From: Caballeronia udeis
GTDB lineage: Bacteria; Pseudomonadota; Gammaproteobacteria; Burkholderiales; Burkholderiaceae
Length of the DNA: 64,000 nt
NCBI RefSeq assembly: GCF_001544555.2
Contig: NZ_FCOK02000012.1
Coordinates: forward strand, 1-64,000
Direction: 5' to 3'
Positions 1 through 8,826 of this stretch are shown piece by piece (positions within the stretch are counted from its first letter, which is position 1; every line of letters begins with the position of its first letter). The position numbers and the translations under genes are program-made. The notes beneath the pieces are model-generated. The model was not told the DNA's origin. It was given only the letters and a program-made list of their open reading frames with translations, and did not search any database.

Positions 1-533
1 GAAAAATCTTGCGACGAGAGTCGCGTAATCGGAGCGGGGCCTCTTTAACTCCGGTGTACTTCAGCAGCCTGCTAGGGCTGAACTCCGGCGCCTACACGGC
101 ACGCATTCTCATGGGTGGATTGACTGCAGTGCCGAAAGGAATCGTGGAAGCGGCTGAAGCGCTGGGATTGGGGCGGGTGACCATCCTGACTCGTATCAAG
201 GCGCCGATTGCGGTTCGCATCGCGCTTCCCGCGTACGCGAACGAGACAATCCTGAACCTGAAAGCGACTTCACTAGCGTCGACCGTGACCATCATGGAGC
301 TGACCGGGACCTCGAAGTTGCTGGTCAGTGAGACGTATGCGCCGTACGAGATTTTTGTGGCTGCCGGACTTTTCTACCTCGCGATGACGTTCATTGTTTC
401 GCAGACCTTCCGTTTCCTGGAGGTGATTGTCGCGCGCCGTACCGGAAAAAATCCCGGTGTAACGAAGACTCGAAAGCCGAAGCAACATGCGGTGCTTAAG
501 TCCAAAGACTCTGGTGGTGCTCACGCATCCTAG
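1..533 (+). CDS. Polar amino-acid ABC transporter permease, 5' part outside the window
   Basis: Inner-membrane permease of the HisM/GlnP family. The frame is open to the left edge, so only about the last 176 residues are present. The visible part has the family motif LNSGAY followed by the cytoplasmic EAA loop (EAAEALGLG, then a conserved I-x-LP), which docks on the ATPase. A last hydrophobic helix (AGLFYLAMTFIVS) and a basic tail follow. The tail of about 35 residues after the last helix is longer than usual. The ATPase encoded just downstream is the expected partner. No periplasmic binding protein is visible; it may lie to the left. Confidence 0.85.
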   Translation, partial: KILRRESRNRSGASLTPVYFSSLLGLNSGAYTARILMGGLTAVPKGIVEAAEALGLGRVTILTRIKAPIAVRIALPAYANETILNLKATSLASTVTIMELTGTSKLLVSETYAPYEIFVAAGLFYLAMTFIVSQTFRFLEVIVARRTGKNPGVTKTRKPKQHAVLKSKDSGGAHAS

Positions 534-608
534 TCGCAGTGGACAGCTTGTGCGAGCAGGCAAAAACCTGTTCGAGTCCTTTGGACCCAATTGACGGAGA
601 AACACAAA

Positions 609-1190
609 TTGCTTCGATTTATCACGCTCGGTCCGAGCGGCAGTAATCACGAATTCGTGACTGGCCGCTACATTGAACATCACGGCCTCAAGGGATTGGC
701 TTCGTTGGAACTGGTGCTGGATTTTAACGACGCGGCACAAATGGTGATTGATGGCAAAGCAGACTTCATCGTGCAGGTCGCGGTCCACCCCGCTACCGCA
801 GACATCGTGGCCAGGTATCGCAAACAACTGTTCGTCATTGATGCGTTCGTGTCTCCCAGCAAGGACATGTCGGTAGTTACCAGAGTTGATGTGGAGGCAC
901 CGCAAACGCTCGCTCTGCAGCCGGCCACGCGCGACTATGTAAAGACTGAAGGCCTGACACTCATTCCTGAAACCTCGACGGGTTCAGTGGCAGACGGGCT
1001 GTTGTCCGGGAAATACGAAAGCGGCCTGACGTACTCATCGCTTGCAACCGAAAATCCCACGCGATTCAGAATCGACGAGCGAATCGGGACCGTTGACGAC
1101 GCATGGATTGTCTACGGGCGGAAGCGGCTGGCTGATGGGAACATGGTTGCGTGGACGGACAGTCCTGCGGGACGTGCGTTCCATGCTTAG
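609..1190 (+). CDS. Prephenate-dehydratase-like protein, copy 1
   Basis: A 193-residue protein with the LGPSGSNHE start typical of the periplasmic-binding-like fold of prephenate dehydratase. The TRF-type catalytic motif and the ACT domain of true prephenate dehydratases were not found, so the reaction is unknown. A TTG start at 609 is chosen because GGAGA lies 8 bases upstream and the product then begins MLRFITLGPSG, matching the second copy (MSKIRFGTLGPSG). A longer TTG start at 591 has no such site. There is no signal peptide, so it is probably cytoplasmic. It lies between the permease and ATPase genes, which suggests a role linked to the imported compound. Confidence 0.6.
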   Translation: MLRFITLGPSGSNHEFVTGRYIEHHGLKGLASLELVLDFNDAAQMVIDGKADFIVQVAVHPATADIVARYRKQLFVIDAFVSPSKDMSVVTRVDVEAPQTLALQPATRDYVKTEGLTLIPETSTGSVADGLLSGKYESGLTYSSLATENPTRFRIDERIGTVDDAWIVYGRKRLADGNMVAWTDSPAGRAFHA

Positions 1191-1242
1191 TCACCTATGC
1201 GGCTTGACATTTAAGCCGCACGAATTGCAAAGGATTTACGCC

Positions 1243-1998
1243 ATGAACACCGTGCCGACCAATGAACTCGCGATTTCCATCACACGGCTCTCGAAGAGCT
1301 ATGGCGAGTTCAACGTGCTCAAGTCGATTTCGCTCGATGTCCGGCGAGGGGAAAAGGTTGTCTTGTGCGGGCCATCCGGGTCCGGGAAATCGACGCTCAT
1401 CCGGTGCGTGAATCGCCTGGAGAAGCATGATTCAGGCGACATCCGCGTCGACGGAATCGAACTCACCGACGACGCCAGGCATGTCCGGATGGTGCGAGCC
1501 GACGTAGGGATGGTTTTTCAACACTTCAACCTGTTTCCACACATGACCGTGCTGGAAAACTGCACGCTGGCGCCGGTCAGCGTTCGCGGTTTGAAGCGCA
1601 AGGAAGCGGAAGCGCGCGCCACCGAGATGCTCGAACGGGTTCGCGTCACCGGTCACGCGCACAAATATCCATCTCAGCTTTCCGGTGGTCAGCAGCAACG
1701 CGTGGCTATTGCGAGGGCGCTGTGCATGTCGCCGACCATCATGCTGCTGGACGAACCGACCTCGGCGCTTGACCCGGAGATGGTCAGGGAAGTGCTCGAA
1801 ACACTGACCTTGCTCGTCCAGGACGGCATGACAATGCTGTGCGTGACACACGAGATGGGATTTGCGAAGGCCGTGGCGGACCGGATCTTGTTTATGGACC
1901 AGGGAGAGATTGTCGAGGACAACGCACCCGCCAACTTCTTCGCACAACCAAAGACTGATCGAGCCAAAAGATTTCTCAGTCAAATGATTCACAAGTGA
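1243..1998 (+). CDS. Polar amino-acid ABC transporter ATPase (GlnQ/HisP type)
   Basis: A 251-residue ATPase that powers uptake of a polar amino acid or similar solute. Visible motifs are Walker A GPSGSGKST (residues 43-51), Q-loop Gln93, signature LSGGQQQR (146-153), Walker B IMLLDE (166-171) and switch His203. The frame is open from 1042, but ATG 1243 is preferred: AAGGA lies 9 bases upstream, and the extra N-terminal residues from 1042 would overlap copy 1 of the prephenate-dehydratase-like gene. It pairs with the permease at the left edge and is followed by the second prephenate-dehydratase-like gene. Confidence 0.93.
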   Translation: MNTVPTNELAISITRLSKSYGEFNVLKSISLDVRRGEKVVLCGPSGSGKSTLIRCVNRLEKHDSGDIRVDGIELTDDARHVRMVRADVGMVFQHFNLFPHMTVLENCTLAPVSVRGLKRKEAEARATEMLERVRVTGHAHKYPSQLSGGQQQRVAIARALCMSPTIMLLDEPTSALDPEMVREVLETLTLLVQDGMTMLCVTHEMGFAKAVADRILFMDQGEIVEDNAPANFFAQPKTDRAKRFLSQMIHK

Positions 1999-2064
1999 CC
2001 GCTGGCCTCTCGTGCACGGGTGGTTGCCAACAAACATGAAAAAACAGTTTGACAGGAGCAAAGT

Positions 2065-2664
2065 ATGTCCAAAATCAGGTTCGGCACTCTGGGGCCTTCG
2101 GGAACGAATCATGAATACGTCGCGCGTCGCTACATCAAGTTCCACGAACTCGATGCCGACGTAAGACTTTTCGACAATTTCGACGACGCACTGCTTGCGT
2201 TTGACGGTCAGGAGATTGACTACCTCATTCAGTGTGCGGTTCATCCGGACACGCCACGGGTGATGGGCAGTAACTTTCGCGAGCGCTTTGTTGTCGACAC
2301 GTTCATCTCGCCGAGCCATGCCCTGGCTATTTTGACGCGGAAAGAGGTGGTGAAACCCGAAACCATATCGCTCGTGTCACCGGCCACCGACGACTATGCG
2401 GACCTGAGCGCGTACTCGACGCTCATGCCTGCAGTTTCAATTCCGCTGGCCTTCGACCGGCTGATGAAGGGAGAGTGTGATTCTGCCTTGGTCTACCACT
2501 ACTATTTCGATTCCAATCCGGAGGAGTTGCGAGTAGATGCAACAATAGGTTCGCCCGATGACGCCTGGATCGTGTATGGAAAACAGCGGGTAGGCGAAGG
2601 GGAGATTGTTGCTGCCCGGGATAGCGCGGTATCGAAGCAGTTCGCGCAAATGCAGCGCGACTGA
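2065..2664 (+). CDS. Prephenate-dehydratase-like protein, copy 2
   Basis: A 199-residue paralogue of the product at 609. Shared blocks include LGPSGTNHEY near the N-terminus, a central FDNFDDAL block, ISPSHALAILTR and a C-terminal DDAWIVYGKQR. The start ATG has AGGAG 8 bases upstream. Like copy 1 it lacks the visible TRF-type active-site motif and an ACT domain. The two copies bracket the ABC ATPase, so they may form a heterodimer or act on related ligands brought in by the transporter. Function is inferred only from fold similarity; it could bind a ligand rather than catalyse. Confidence 0.6.
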   Translation: MSKIRFGTLGPSGTNHEYVARRYIKFHELDADVRLFDNFDDALLAFDGQEIDYLIQCAVHPDTPRVMGSNFRERFVVDTFISPSHALAILTRKEVVKPETISLVSPATDDYADLSAYSTLMPAVSIPLAFDRLMKGECDSALVYHYYFDSNPEELRVDATIGSPDDAWIVYGKQRVGEGEIVAARDSAVSKQFAQMQRD

Positions 2665-2703
2665 GCGATACGCGTGGGGGCCGCGCGACCCGTGCGTGCC
2701 CCG

Positions 2704-3354
2704 TTAACTGAAGTCCCGGATGTTGAAAAAGACCGCCAGGAATTTGACAGGCGTAGTGAGGATCTCTTCCGGACCGTGAGCTGCGTTCGGGTCGAACAGC
2801 AGGCTGTCGCCAGGCTTCACGTCGTAAAGCCGATTCGCGTACCGGTACTTCATCTTGCCCTCGAGCACGTGAAGGAACTGGATGCCGGTAGTCTGGTGAG
2901 TCGACCAGGGCTTCGAGTTTTCGTCGAGCGTAACGACGTAGGGTTCGACCGACAAGTTGCCCGACAGGACATGCCCAATCAACCGGTAGATGTGGCCATA
3001 CGATGAGCCCTCGCGGTCTACGGTGACTCCCTCCCCCGCCGGCACGAATGAGCAGTCGTGGCGTTCGCTCTGGTCAACGAAAAAGCGCGATACAGGCTTA
3101 CCCAAGGCTAGAGAGATTCGGGTCAGCGTCTCAATTGATGGGGTTGCCGTGCCTTTCTCAATCCGGGAAAGCATGGAATGAGAAATGCCGGCCATTTTTG
3201 CAAGAACCCCCGACGTCAAGCCTGCGGCCGTGCGAAACGCGTGAATCTGAGCGGCCAGGGCTTGAGAGACCTTGTCGACAGCCGGGTCACGTTGCTTCTC
3301 GGCGGGCCCAGTTTCCGCGATGTCTTCAGCGTCATCCGTTTGAGTTTTGGACAT
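2704..3354 (-). CDS. XRE-family regulator with C-terminal cupin domain
   Basis: A 216-residue transcription regulator. An acidic, probably disordered N-terminus is followed by a helix-turn-helix domain at about residues 35-90 (recognition region ISHSMLSRIEKG) and a small-molecule-binding cupin barrel at about 130-210 (FLHVLEGKMKYR, then PGDSLLFDPNAAHGPEE). This architecture is common in regulators of amino-acid or amine use. It is convergent with the amino-acid transporter genes, with only 39 bases between stops, and could control them, but no operator was identified. Members of this class often sense the substrate of the linked catabolic genes. Confidence 0.88.
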   Translation of the reverse strand: MSKTQTDDAEDIAETGPAEKQRDPAVDKVSQALAAQIHAFRTAAGLTSGVLAKMAGISHSMLSRIEKGTATPSIETLTRISLALGKPVSRFFVDQSERHDCSFVPAGEGVTVDREGSSYGHIYRLIGHVLSGNLSVEPYVVTLDENSKPWSTHQTTGIQFLHVLEGKMKYRYANRLYDVKPGDSLLFDPNAAHGPEEILTTPVKFLAVFFNIRDFS

Positions 3355-3487
3355 GGAGCGTGAAATACGTAAGTGGTTGTTCCTGAACGATTCGGGCTAG
3401 CAACCATTATAGATAGGCATCACCGGGAAGGGCAGACTAAATCCCAAATGCGACTACAACGCAGCATGTGATTGTCGGGAGTTTTCA

Positions 3488-3937
3488 GTGTGTGAGATCA
3501 GGCGTGCAACCAGAAAAGATGCGAAGGCAGTCGGCAAACTTGTCGACCTTCTTTTCGTTGAACTTGGAGGGGGAAAGGTAGACCCGTGTGACCGCACCGA
3601 CATAGCGGAGCATGTGTTGTCCGCGGAAAGGAGCGTCTTTGGTTTTGTAGCGCATCAACGCGACGAGATGGTGGGTGTCATCCTCGTGAATGAGGGCATG
3701 GCAATGTACGCAGGGGGTCGGTTCGGGCAAATCACCGAACTCTACGTCAAGCCGGAGCACCGGTCGGCGGGGGTGGCGGCGCGACTGGTTCATGAGGCAA
3801 TCGCGCTGGGCAGGACGCACGGATGGCATCGAATGGATGTTGGTGCCCCGCATCAACCGCAGTGGACACGTTCTCTACATTTCTACCTGTCCATTGGTTT
3901 TGTGGAAGTCGGTCCGCGCTTACGGCTAGACCTCTAG
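3488..3937 (+). CDS. GNAT-family N-acetyltransferase
   Basis: A 149-residue cytoplasmic acetyltransferase. The acetyl-CoA pyrophosphate loop is seen as HRSAGVAARLVHEAI, preceded by the strand ITELYVKPEH; the C-terminus HFYLSIGFVEVG matches the family's last strands. The acceptor substrate cannot be read from sequence. The GTG start at 3488 has no strong ribosome-binding site, so the first residues are uncertain. It stands alone between divergent XRE-cupin and the Crp/Fnr gene. Confidence 0.8.
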   Translation: MCEIRRATRKDAKAVGKLVDLLFVELGGGKVDPCDRTDIAEHVLSAERSVFGFVAHQRDEMVGVILVNEGMAMYAGGRFGQITELYVKPEHRSAGVAARLVHEAIALGRTHGWHRMDVGAPHQPQWTRSLHFYLSIGFVEVGPRLRLDL

Positions 3938-4040
3938 GGCGTGTTTGTAACGACAATGTCTGGGTGCGAGTCGCGCCGGACACGCCTTACGTTCGTGCCA
4001 CAATACGCGCGTCAGCACCCCTATATGAACGGAGACAGGC

Positions 4041-4715
4041 TTGAGCAAGAGCGCAGCGGCGACCACCAAGACGTGGCATATGGACGACGCTACTGCGGGC
4101 GTGTGGATTCGCGCAGCCCATCTCGGCCGGAAGATAAAGGTCGAGAAAGGCAGGATGATTTATCGTCAGGGCGAACTCGGCTTCACCTTTTATTTTCTGC
4201 TTTCAGGTCGTATCCAGGTCTCGATTTTTCAGAGCGATGGCGCCGAGTTCATGCTTGAAATGATGGGCCCATGGGCCATGTTTGGCGAGTCCCCTGCAAT
4301 GGACGGCTTTCCGCGAATCGCAACAGCCATCGCAGCTGAGGATTCGGAACTGATCGAGTTTGACATCAGGGTTATCACAGGGGCAATTCCGACCTGCCCG
4401 GAACTCGCCATTTCCCTCATGCGCATCGTTGCGCTCAAACAGCGGATTCTGGCTTCTCGCATCCAATACCTGGCGCTTCCGAAACCGGAGATGAGGATCG
4501 GGGAGCTACTGGGACGGCTGGCAGAGCTGTACGGCGAGAAGCGGGAGGACGAGACGTTGATATGTATCCCCCTGACCCATGAGCAAATCGCCGCTATGAC
4601 GGGGGCGACCCGGGTCACCGTCACACGTGCATTGAAGCGCTTGACGACGCTCGGCGCGATTGAACTCCGGCAGCGTCGCATCTGGGTGCTCGACTCGTCC
4701 AAACTTCTCGGTTGA
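4041..4715 (+). CDS. Crp/Fnr-family transcription regulator
   Basis: A 224-residue regulator with an N-terminal cyclic-nucleotide-binding-like barrel (about residues 20-130; GELGFTFYFLLSGRIQVSI) and a C-terminal winged helix whose recognition helix is in ATRVTVTRALKRLTTLG. There is no Cys cluster as in Fnr, so oxygen sensing through Fe-S is unlikely. The TTG start is supported by GGAGA ten bases upstream, and no better in-frame start is near. Targets are unknown; it precedes the Rid and HPPD genes on the same strand and could regulate them. Confidence 0.88.
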   Translation: MSKSAAATTKTWHMDDATAGVWIRAAHLGRKIKVEKGRMIYRQGELGFTFYFLLSGRIQVSIFQSDGAEFMLEMMGPWAMFGESPAMDGFPRIATAIAAEDSELIEFDIRVITGAIPTCPELAISLMRIVALKQRILASRIQYLALPKPEMRIGELLGRLAELYGEKREDETLICIPLTHEQIAAMTGATRVTVTRALKRLTTLGAIELRQRRIWVLDSSKLLG

Positions 4716-4815
4716 TTTGGTAACTCGCTATACAGACGGCAGCTCGATCGGTCACTTAAAGTGGTCACGTTGGAATCAATTTCCCCGTACCGCACCTGTT
4801 GATTCAAGGACTCCC

Positions 4816-5229
4816 ATGAGCCAAATCGAGCGCCTGCGTCTTCCTGAAGATGACGCAACCTTCGGAAGCAATCGCATTTTCGACCTGTTCCAGTATTCGC
4901 CGGCGGTGACGGCTAACGGGCTGGCGTTCATCGCCGGGCAAATCGGCCTGCGTGCCGACGGGTCGATTCCGGAGGACCCGAAGGAACAAATCGACGTGGC
5001 ATTCAAGCGTATCGAAGCTGTGCTCACCCACATGGGCCTCGACTTCACGGATGTCGTCGAGCTCGTTTCCTATCACGTCGATATCGGCTCGCAACTCGCC
5101 ACTTTCCGCGAAGTGAAGGAACAATACATTCGTTCGGACTTCCCCGCGTGGACCATTCTCGGTATTGCCGCGCTGGCTCGCCCCGAGCTTATAGTCGAAA
5201 TCAAGGTCGTCGCGGCGACCCGCAGTTAG
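4816..5229 (+). CDS. Rid-family (YjgF/YER057c/UK114) protein
   Basis: A 137-residue Rid-fold protein; the open frame extends upstream but ATG 4816 gives the normal family length. The core NGLAFIAGQIGLRADG and the C-terminal strand VEIKVVA are typical. RidA enzymes that hydrolyse 2-aminoacrylate carry an Arg in a PAR motif; here the aligned sequence is FPAWTIL with Trp, so classical imine deaminase activity is doubtful and a Rid subgroup with another reaction is more likely. It precedes the dioxygenase gene by 56 bases and may be co-transcribed. Confidence 0.85.
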   Translation: MSQIERLRLPEDDATFGSNRIFDLFQYSPAVTANGLAFIAGQIGLRADGSIPEDPKEQIDVAFKRIEAVLTHMGLDFTDVVELVSYHVDIGSQLATFREVKEQYIRSDFPAWTILGIAALARPELIVEIKVVAATRS

Positions 5230-5285
5230 GTTTCACTTCCGTCGGCCGATTCCGAAATACATACTTTGGAATACTACCTAATACC

Positions 5286-6317
5286 ATGAACATCCAAGTC
5301 AAAACGGACGGATTCGCTTTCGTCGAATTCGTCTCATCCCGCCCGATGGAACTCGTCGAGCTCTTCGAACACTTTGGTTTCCGCCCCCGCGGTAGGTCCG
5401 GGAGCAACATGCTCCTGATGACGCAAGGCGCAGCCGTGTTCATCGTCAACGGGAATCCAAATGCGTTCGAGTCCCAACATGGTGCCTCGGTGCGTGCGAT
5501 TGGCATTCGCGTCAACAACGCGAAGGCCGCACACGAGCAGGCATTGGCCGGCGGTGCGGTTAGCGCCTCTGCCGAAAAGGAAGGGGAGTTTGTCCTCGAC
5601 ACGCCGACCATTCTCGGTATAGGAGATAGTCTTGTGTACTTCGTTGACAGCGACTTCCTCGAAATCTTCTCGCTTCCGGTTGAAGCTCGAAACAAACAGG
5701 AAGGCGACGCCAATATTCTGGCCGTCGACCACACGTCGAATATTGTCCGCCCCAGGAACCTCGATTTCTGGGCGAACTTCTACCGTGACACGTTCGGCTT
5801 TGCGGAGAAGCAGTATCTCGAAGTCAAGGGTCACATGTCCGGAATGCGCGCGCGTTCAATGGTAAGTCCATGCGGCCGCGTGTCAATTCCGGTGGCCGCT
5901 GCCGCCCATGACAAACCTGGCGTGCTCAACCAGAACGATGAATTCATCCGTGACTACGGTGGCGAAGGGATTCAGCACATCGCACTGCTGACGTCCGACA
6001 TAGAAGACACGATTCAAAAGCTCAGCGCTACGGACATCGAGTTCATGGCACCACCGTCACAGAACTATTACGACGGAATCGAAGGACGTCTTCCGGGGCA
6101 CGGCCTTGACATCAGGCACCTGGCTGAACGTGGCATCCTGGTCGACGGCAAAGGTCCGCAGAAGATCCTGCTGCAGCGTTTCACGAAACGCCAGATTGGT
6201 CCGGTCTTCTTCGAAATTATCGAACGCCTTGGCGAAGACGGATTCGGCGAAGGCAATTTCAAAGCCCTGTTCGAATCGCAGGAGAAGGACCAGCAGCAAC
6301 GAGGCTCGCTCAATTGA
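5286..6317 (+). CDS. hpd: 4-hydroxyphenylpyruvate dioxygenase
   Basis: A 343-residue non-haem Fe(II) dioxygenase of the vicinal-oxygen-chelate fold that converts 4-hydroxyphenylpyruvate to homogentisate in tyrosine breakdown. The Fe facial triad is visible at His149 (VDHTSN), His231 (IQHIAL) and Glu310 (FFEIIER). The C-terminal signature GEGNFKALFE is strongly conserved in the family. Start ATG 5286 gives the expected N-terminus; the open frame reaches further upstream into the Rid gene. No homogentisate dioxygenase gene lies directly next to it. A related keto-acid substrate cannot be excluded, but the triad and length support this call. Confidence 0.88.
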   Translation: MNIQVKTDGFAFVEFVSSRPMELVELFEHFGFRPRGRSGSNMLLMTQGAAVFIVNGNPNAFESQHGASVRAIGIRVNNAKAAHEQALAGGAVSASAEKEGEFVLDTPTILGIGDSLVYFVDSDFLEIFSLPVEARNKQEGDANILAVDHTSNIVRPRNLDFWANFYRDTFGFAEKQYLEVKGHMSGMRARSMVSPCGRVSIPVAAAAHDKPGVLNQNDEFIRDYGGEGIQHIALLTSDIEDTIQKLSATDIEFMAPPSQNYYDGIEGRLPGHGLDIRHLAERGILVDGKGPQKILLQRFTKRQIGPVFFEIIERLGEDGFGEGNFKALFESQEKDQQQRGSLN

Positions 6318-6424
6318 CCGCGCGGAAAGGGCTTCACGCAGGCCCTGCCGCCTGCCGCTCTTCTCATGAGGCACCGCGCCCGGCGCATCGCCTGTGGCGG
6401 CTTTAGGGAAACCGCTACGCTGTA

Positions 6425-7261
6425 TCAAGCGCTGGTACTGTCCCACCGCGGGGCGAGTCCGTGCGGATTGACAATTCGGCTGTCTGCCGTCGCCAGCGCG
6501 TGAATTGCCGCCATGTCCGCACCATCCAGCTCGAAGTCGAATACCGCCAGGTTCTGCGCCAGCCGATCAACCCGGGTGGTCCTCGAAAGCGCAATAACCC
6601 CGCCCGGTTGAACAAGCCACCGCAAAACGATCTGGGCGATGGTTTTGTCATGGCGGCCCGCGATCTCCTTGAGCGTTGGGTCCGAGAAGACACGGCCGAT
6701 CGCCATGCCGCAATAGCCTGTCACGGCAAGTCCTGCGTGCCGCGTGCTTTCAATGAGCAAGGACTGGTTCAGATACGGATGGTATTCGAACTGATTCGTC
6801 ACGAGAGGAGCCGCGGAGAGCCGGACGGATTCGGTCATCAGTGCGCGGTTGAAATTGCTGACGCCGATGTGCCGCACCTTGCCGGCGCGTACGACCGCGT
6901 TGAGTCCCGCGATCTGTTCGGGGAGCGGCACGTCAGACCCCGGCCAGTGCAGCAGGAGCAGATCGATATAGTCTGTCCTGAGCTTTCGCAGGCTCTCGTT
7001 GACAGACGCTTCGAAGCGTCTCTCTGGGTAGTTGCTGACCCAGACCTTGGTCGTCAGAAAGATTTCGCTTCTTGGAATGCCGGACGCGGAGACACTGTCG
7101 CCGATTTCACCCTCATTACCGTAAATTTGCGCGGTGTCGATATGACGAAAGCCGGCACTAAGCGCCGCGGGAATCATTCGATAGATGTCCGCAGCATTCA
7201 TTCCGTAAGTGCCGAAGCCGATGGCCGGAATCTCCGCGTTACCAACCTGGACGTTTTGCAT
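6425..7261 (-). CDS. Aldo/keto reductase
   Basis: A 278-residue NADPH-dependent oxidoreductase with a (beta/alpha)8 barrel. The catalytic Asp and Tyr are in HIDTAQIYGNE, the Lys in FLTTKVW and the His in LLLLHWPG. It is related to the second aldo/keto reductase near 61.2 kb but clearly diverged. It lies 75 bases beyond a pirin gene on the same strand, at the end of a group with two pirins and DoxX, which suggests reduction of reactive carbonyls. The natural substrate is unknown. Confidence 0.9.
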   Translation of the reverse strand: MQNVQVGNAEIPAIGFGTYGMNAADIYRMIPAALSAGFRHIDTAQIYGNEGEIGDSVSASGIPRSEIFLTTKVWVSNYPERRFEASVNESLRKLRTDYIDLLLLHWPGSDVPLPEQIAGLNAVVRAGKVRHIGVSNFNRALMTESVRLSAAPLVTNQFEYHPYLNQSLLIESTRHAGLAVTGYCGMAIGRVFSDPTLKEIAGRHDKTIAQIVLRWLVQPGGVIALSRTTRVDRLAQNLAVFDFELDGADMAAIHALATADSRIVNPHGLAPRWDSTSA

Positions 7262-7336
7262 GAGGGTTTCCCGATAGAGTATTCGCGTGCTGCCGAAAGC
7301 GCTTGTGGCAACTCTTGCAGCAGCTCTTGTGGCAAA

Positions 7337-8257
7337 TCACCCAATGCGGCCGCGGCGGCGCAGTTGCGCCCCAACCTCCCTGATCCTGGCTTCCCCCGCG
7401 TGCAACGCCTCTGATGACGTATGAACCGAGTAATAGCCAAGCACGAGATTGTGCGGATGCGCGACCGCAGAGCCGAGAACGAACTCCGAGTCTTCGTCGG
7501 CGGTCAATGCCAAAACGTCTTCGGACTCGCCAAACACGACAAGCTCGTTGGAGACCGGTTCATTGGCGATGCGTAACGCGCCGCGTTGAATACTTAGCCA
7601 GGCGACGTTGTGGCCAGCCGGCGGCGTGTACTGCCACTGCTCTCCAGCCGAAAGCCGCACGAGCAGATAGTTGATGCCTGCGGGTGCGGGCACCGGGCTT
7701 TCAACGTTTCCATAACGACCCAGGATGACGCGGGCCGGACCGGTGCGAGGCACTTCGCTCGCAGATAAATACCGGCTTTGGGGTGCACCCAGTTCGAGCT
7801 CAGGCGGCAACGCGACCCATAGCTGATAGCCGCGCACCGGCCCATTGCCGATGGCACGTCCGTCGTGCCACACACCGCTACCCGCATTCATCCACTCAAC
7901 GCCGCCGGACGGCATGATCCCTGATGCGCCTGTCGTGTCCTCATATTCGACCTCACCTTCCAGCAGCACGGTCGTCGTGGCGAGGCCGGAGTGGGGATGC
8001 ATGGAAAACCGCATATCGGCTTCCACGGAGCTATCGAAATAGTCGAGAAAGACGAAAGGTTTCAGCACCTCTCCAAGATCGGACGGGCTGACCAGCCGCT
8101 TCACAGGACCGTGTTGCCGGCCCGCTGCCCGCTTGGCGATCACTCTTGCGCCCCGCGGTAAACCGGAGGGTTGGGTACTGGTTTTCATATCGGGCAATGC
8201 TCCATCTTCCGGAGAACTTTGCGATGGAACACGCGATGGAATCGTTTCGAAAGACAT
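7337..8257 (-). CDS. Pirin-family protein, long form
   Basis: A two-domain cupin protein of 306 residues. Pirins are metal-binding proteins; some have quercetinase activity and some act with partner proteins. The N-terminal cupin shows KPFVFLDYFDSS, then MHPHSGLATTTVLLEGEVEY with the metal-ligand His pair, and WMNAGSGVWHDGR. ATG 8257 is preferred over an in-frame GTG at 8272 because a GGGA site lies 9 bases upstream. It is in one direction with DoxX and the second pirin, consistent with a stress operon. Confidence 0.88.
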   Translation of the reverse strand: MSFETIPSRVPSQSSPEDGALPDMKTSTQPSGLPRGARVIAKRAAGRQHGPVKRLVSPSDLGEVLKPFVFLDYFDSSVEADMRFSMHPHSGLATTTVLLEGEVEYEDTTGASGIMPSGGVEWMNAGSGVWHDGRAIGNGPVRGYQLWVALPPELELGAPQSRYLSASEVPRTGPARVILGRYGNVESPVPAPAGINYLLVRLSAGEQWQYTPPAGHNVAWLSIQRGALRIANEPVSNELVVFGESEDVLALTADEDSEFVLGSAVAHPHNLVLGYYSVHTSSEALHAGEARIREVGAQLRRRGRIG

Positions 8258-8356
8258 GGTGTTGGTTCCCACTGGTACTCAGGCAACAGAGAAACATCAC
8301 GACGAGACGATCGCACACCGGATCGGGCAAGCGATCGCCACCATGAGTCCGTCTTC

Positions 8357-8779
8357 TTAGCCGGCCTTCAAAGACGAAGCACGCAGGACTATCCGCCCGG
8401 AGCGCGCGTCCAGGCTGAACGCGCCGGCGCCGAACCAGGTGATCTGCAAGAGGCCACCGGCCATCATCACGTTCTTAAGGAAGTTGATCATCTGGTTTTG
8501 ATCTGCGAAGTTGTGGTGAAAGACAAGCGCAGTGACCACACAGAACACCGCCATCACCACCGACACCAAGCGAACCCGGTAGCCCGACAGCAGCAGCAGG
8601 CCGCCGCCCAACTCGATCAGCACGGAAACAAGGAATGCGAGTGGCGGCACGGGCAGGCCCATCGCAGCAATATAGCCAACCGTCGCACTGTATGCCGCGA
8701 GCTTGCCCAGCCCGCTCATGACAAACGGTGCACCGATCAGAATGCGGCCTAACAGCGGAAGAAATTTAAAACGGTCCAT
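8357..8779 (-). CDS. DoxX-family membrane protein
   Basis: A 140-residue inner-membrane protein with four predicted helices: the first at FLPLLGRILIGAPFVMSGLGKL, the others around residues 45-65, 68-90 and 95-118. DoxX proteins are linked to redox and thiol homeostasis or act as quinol oxidase subunits; which applies here is not visible. The start has AGGAG at the usual distance. It lies between two pirin genes, a common arrangement in Burkholderiaceae. Confidence 0.87.
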   Translation of the reverse strand: MDRFKFLPLLGRILIGAPFVMSGLGKLAAYSATVGYIAAMGLPVPPLAFLVSVLIELGGGLLLLSGYRVRLVSVVMAVFCVVTALVFHHNFADQNQMINFLKNVMMAGGLLQITWFGAGAFSLDARSGRIVLRASSLKAG

Positions 8780-8826
8780 GACGATCTCCTAAATGAGTTT
8801 ACGTAGGTGGAGTACAAGAGAGGGAC

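Noticed and set aside
273..928. Minus-strand open frames opposite the permease and first prephenate-dehydratase-like genes
   Set aside because: They are shadows of the plus-strand genes with no family motif and no ribosome-binding site.
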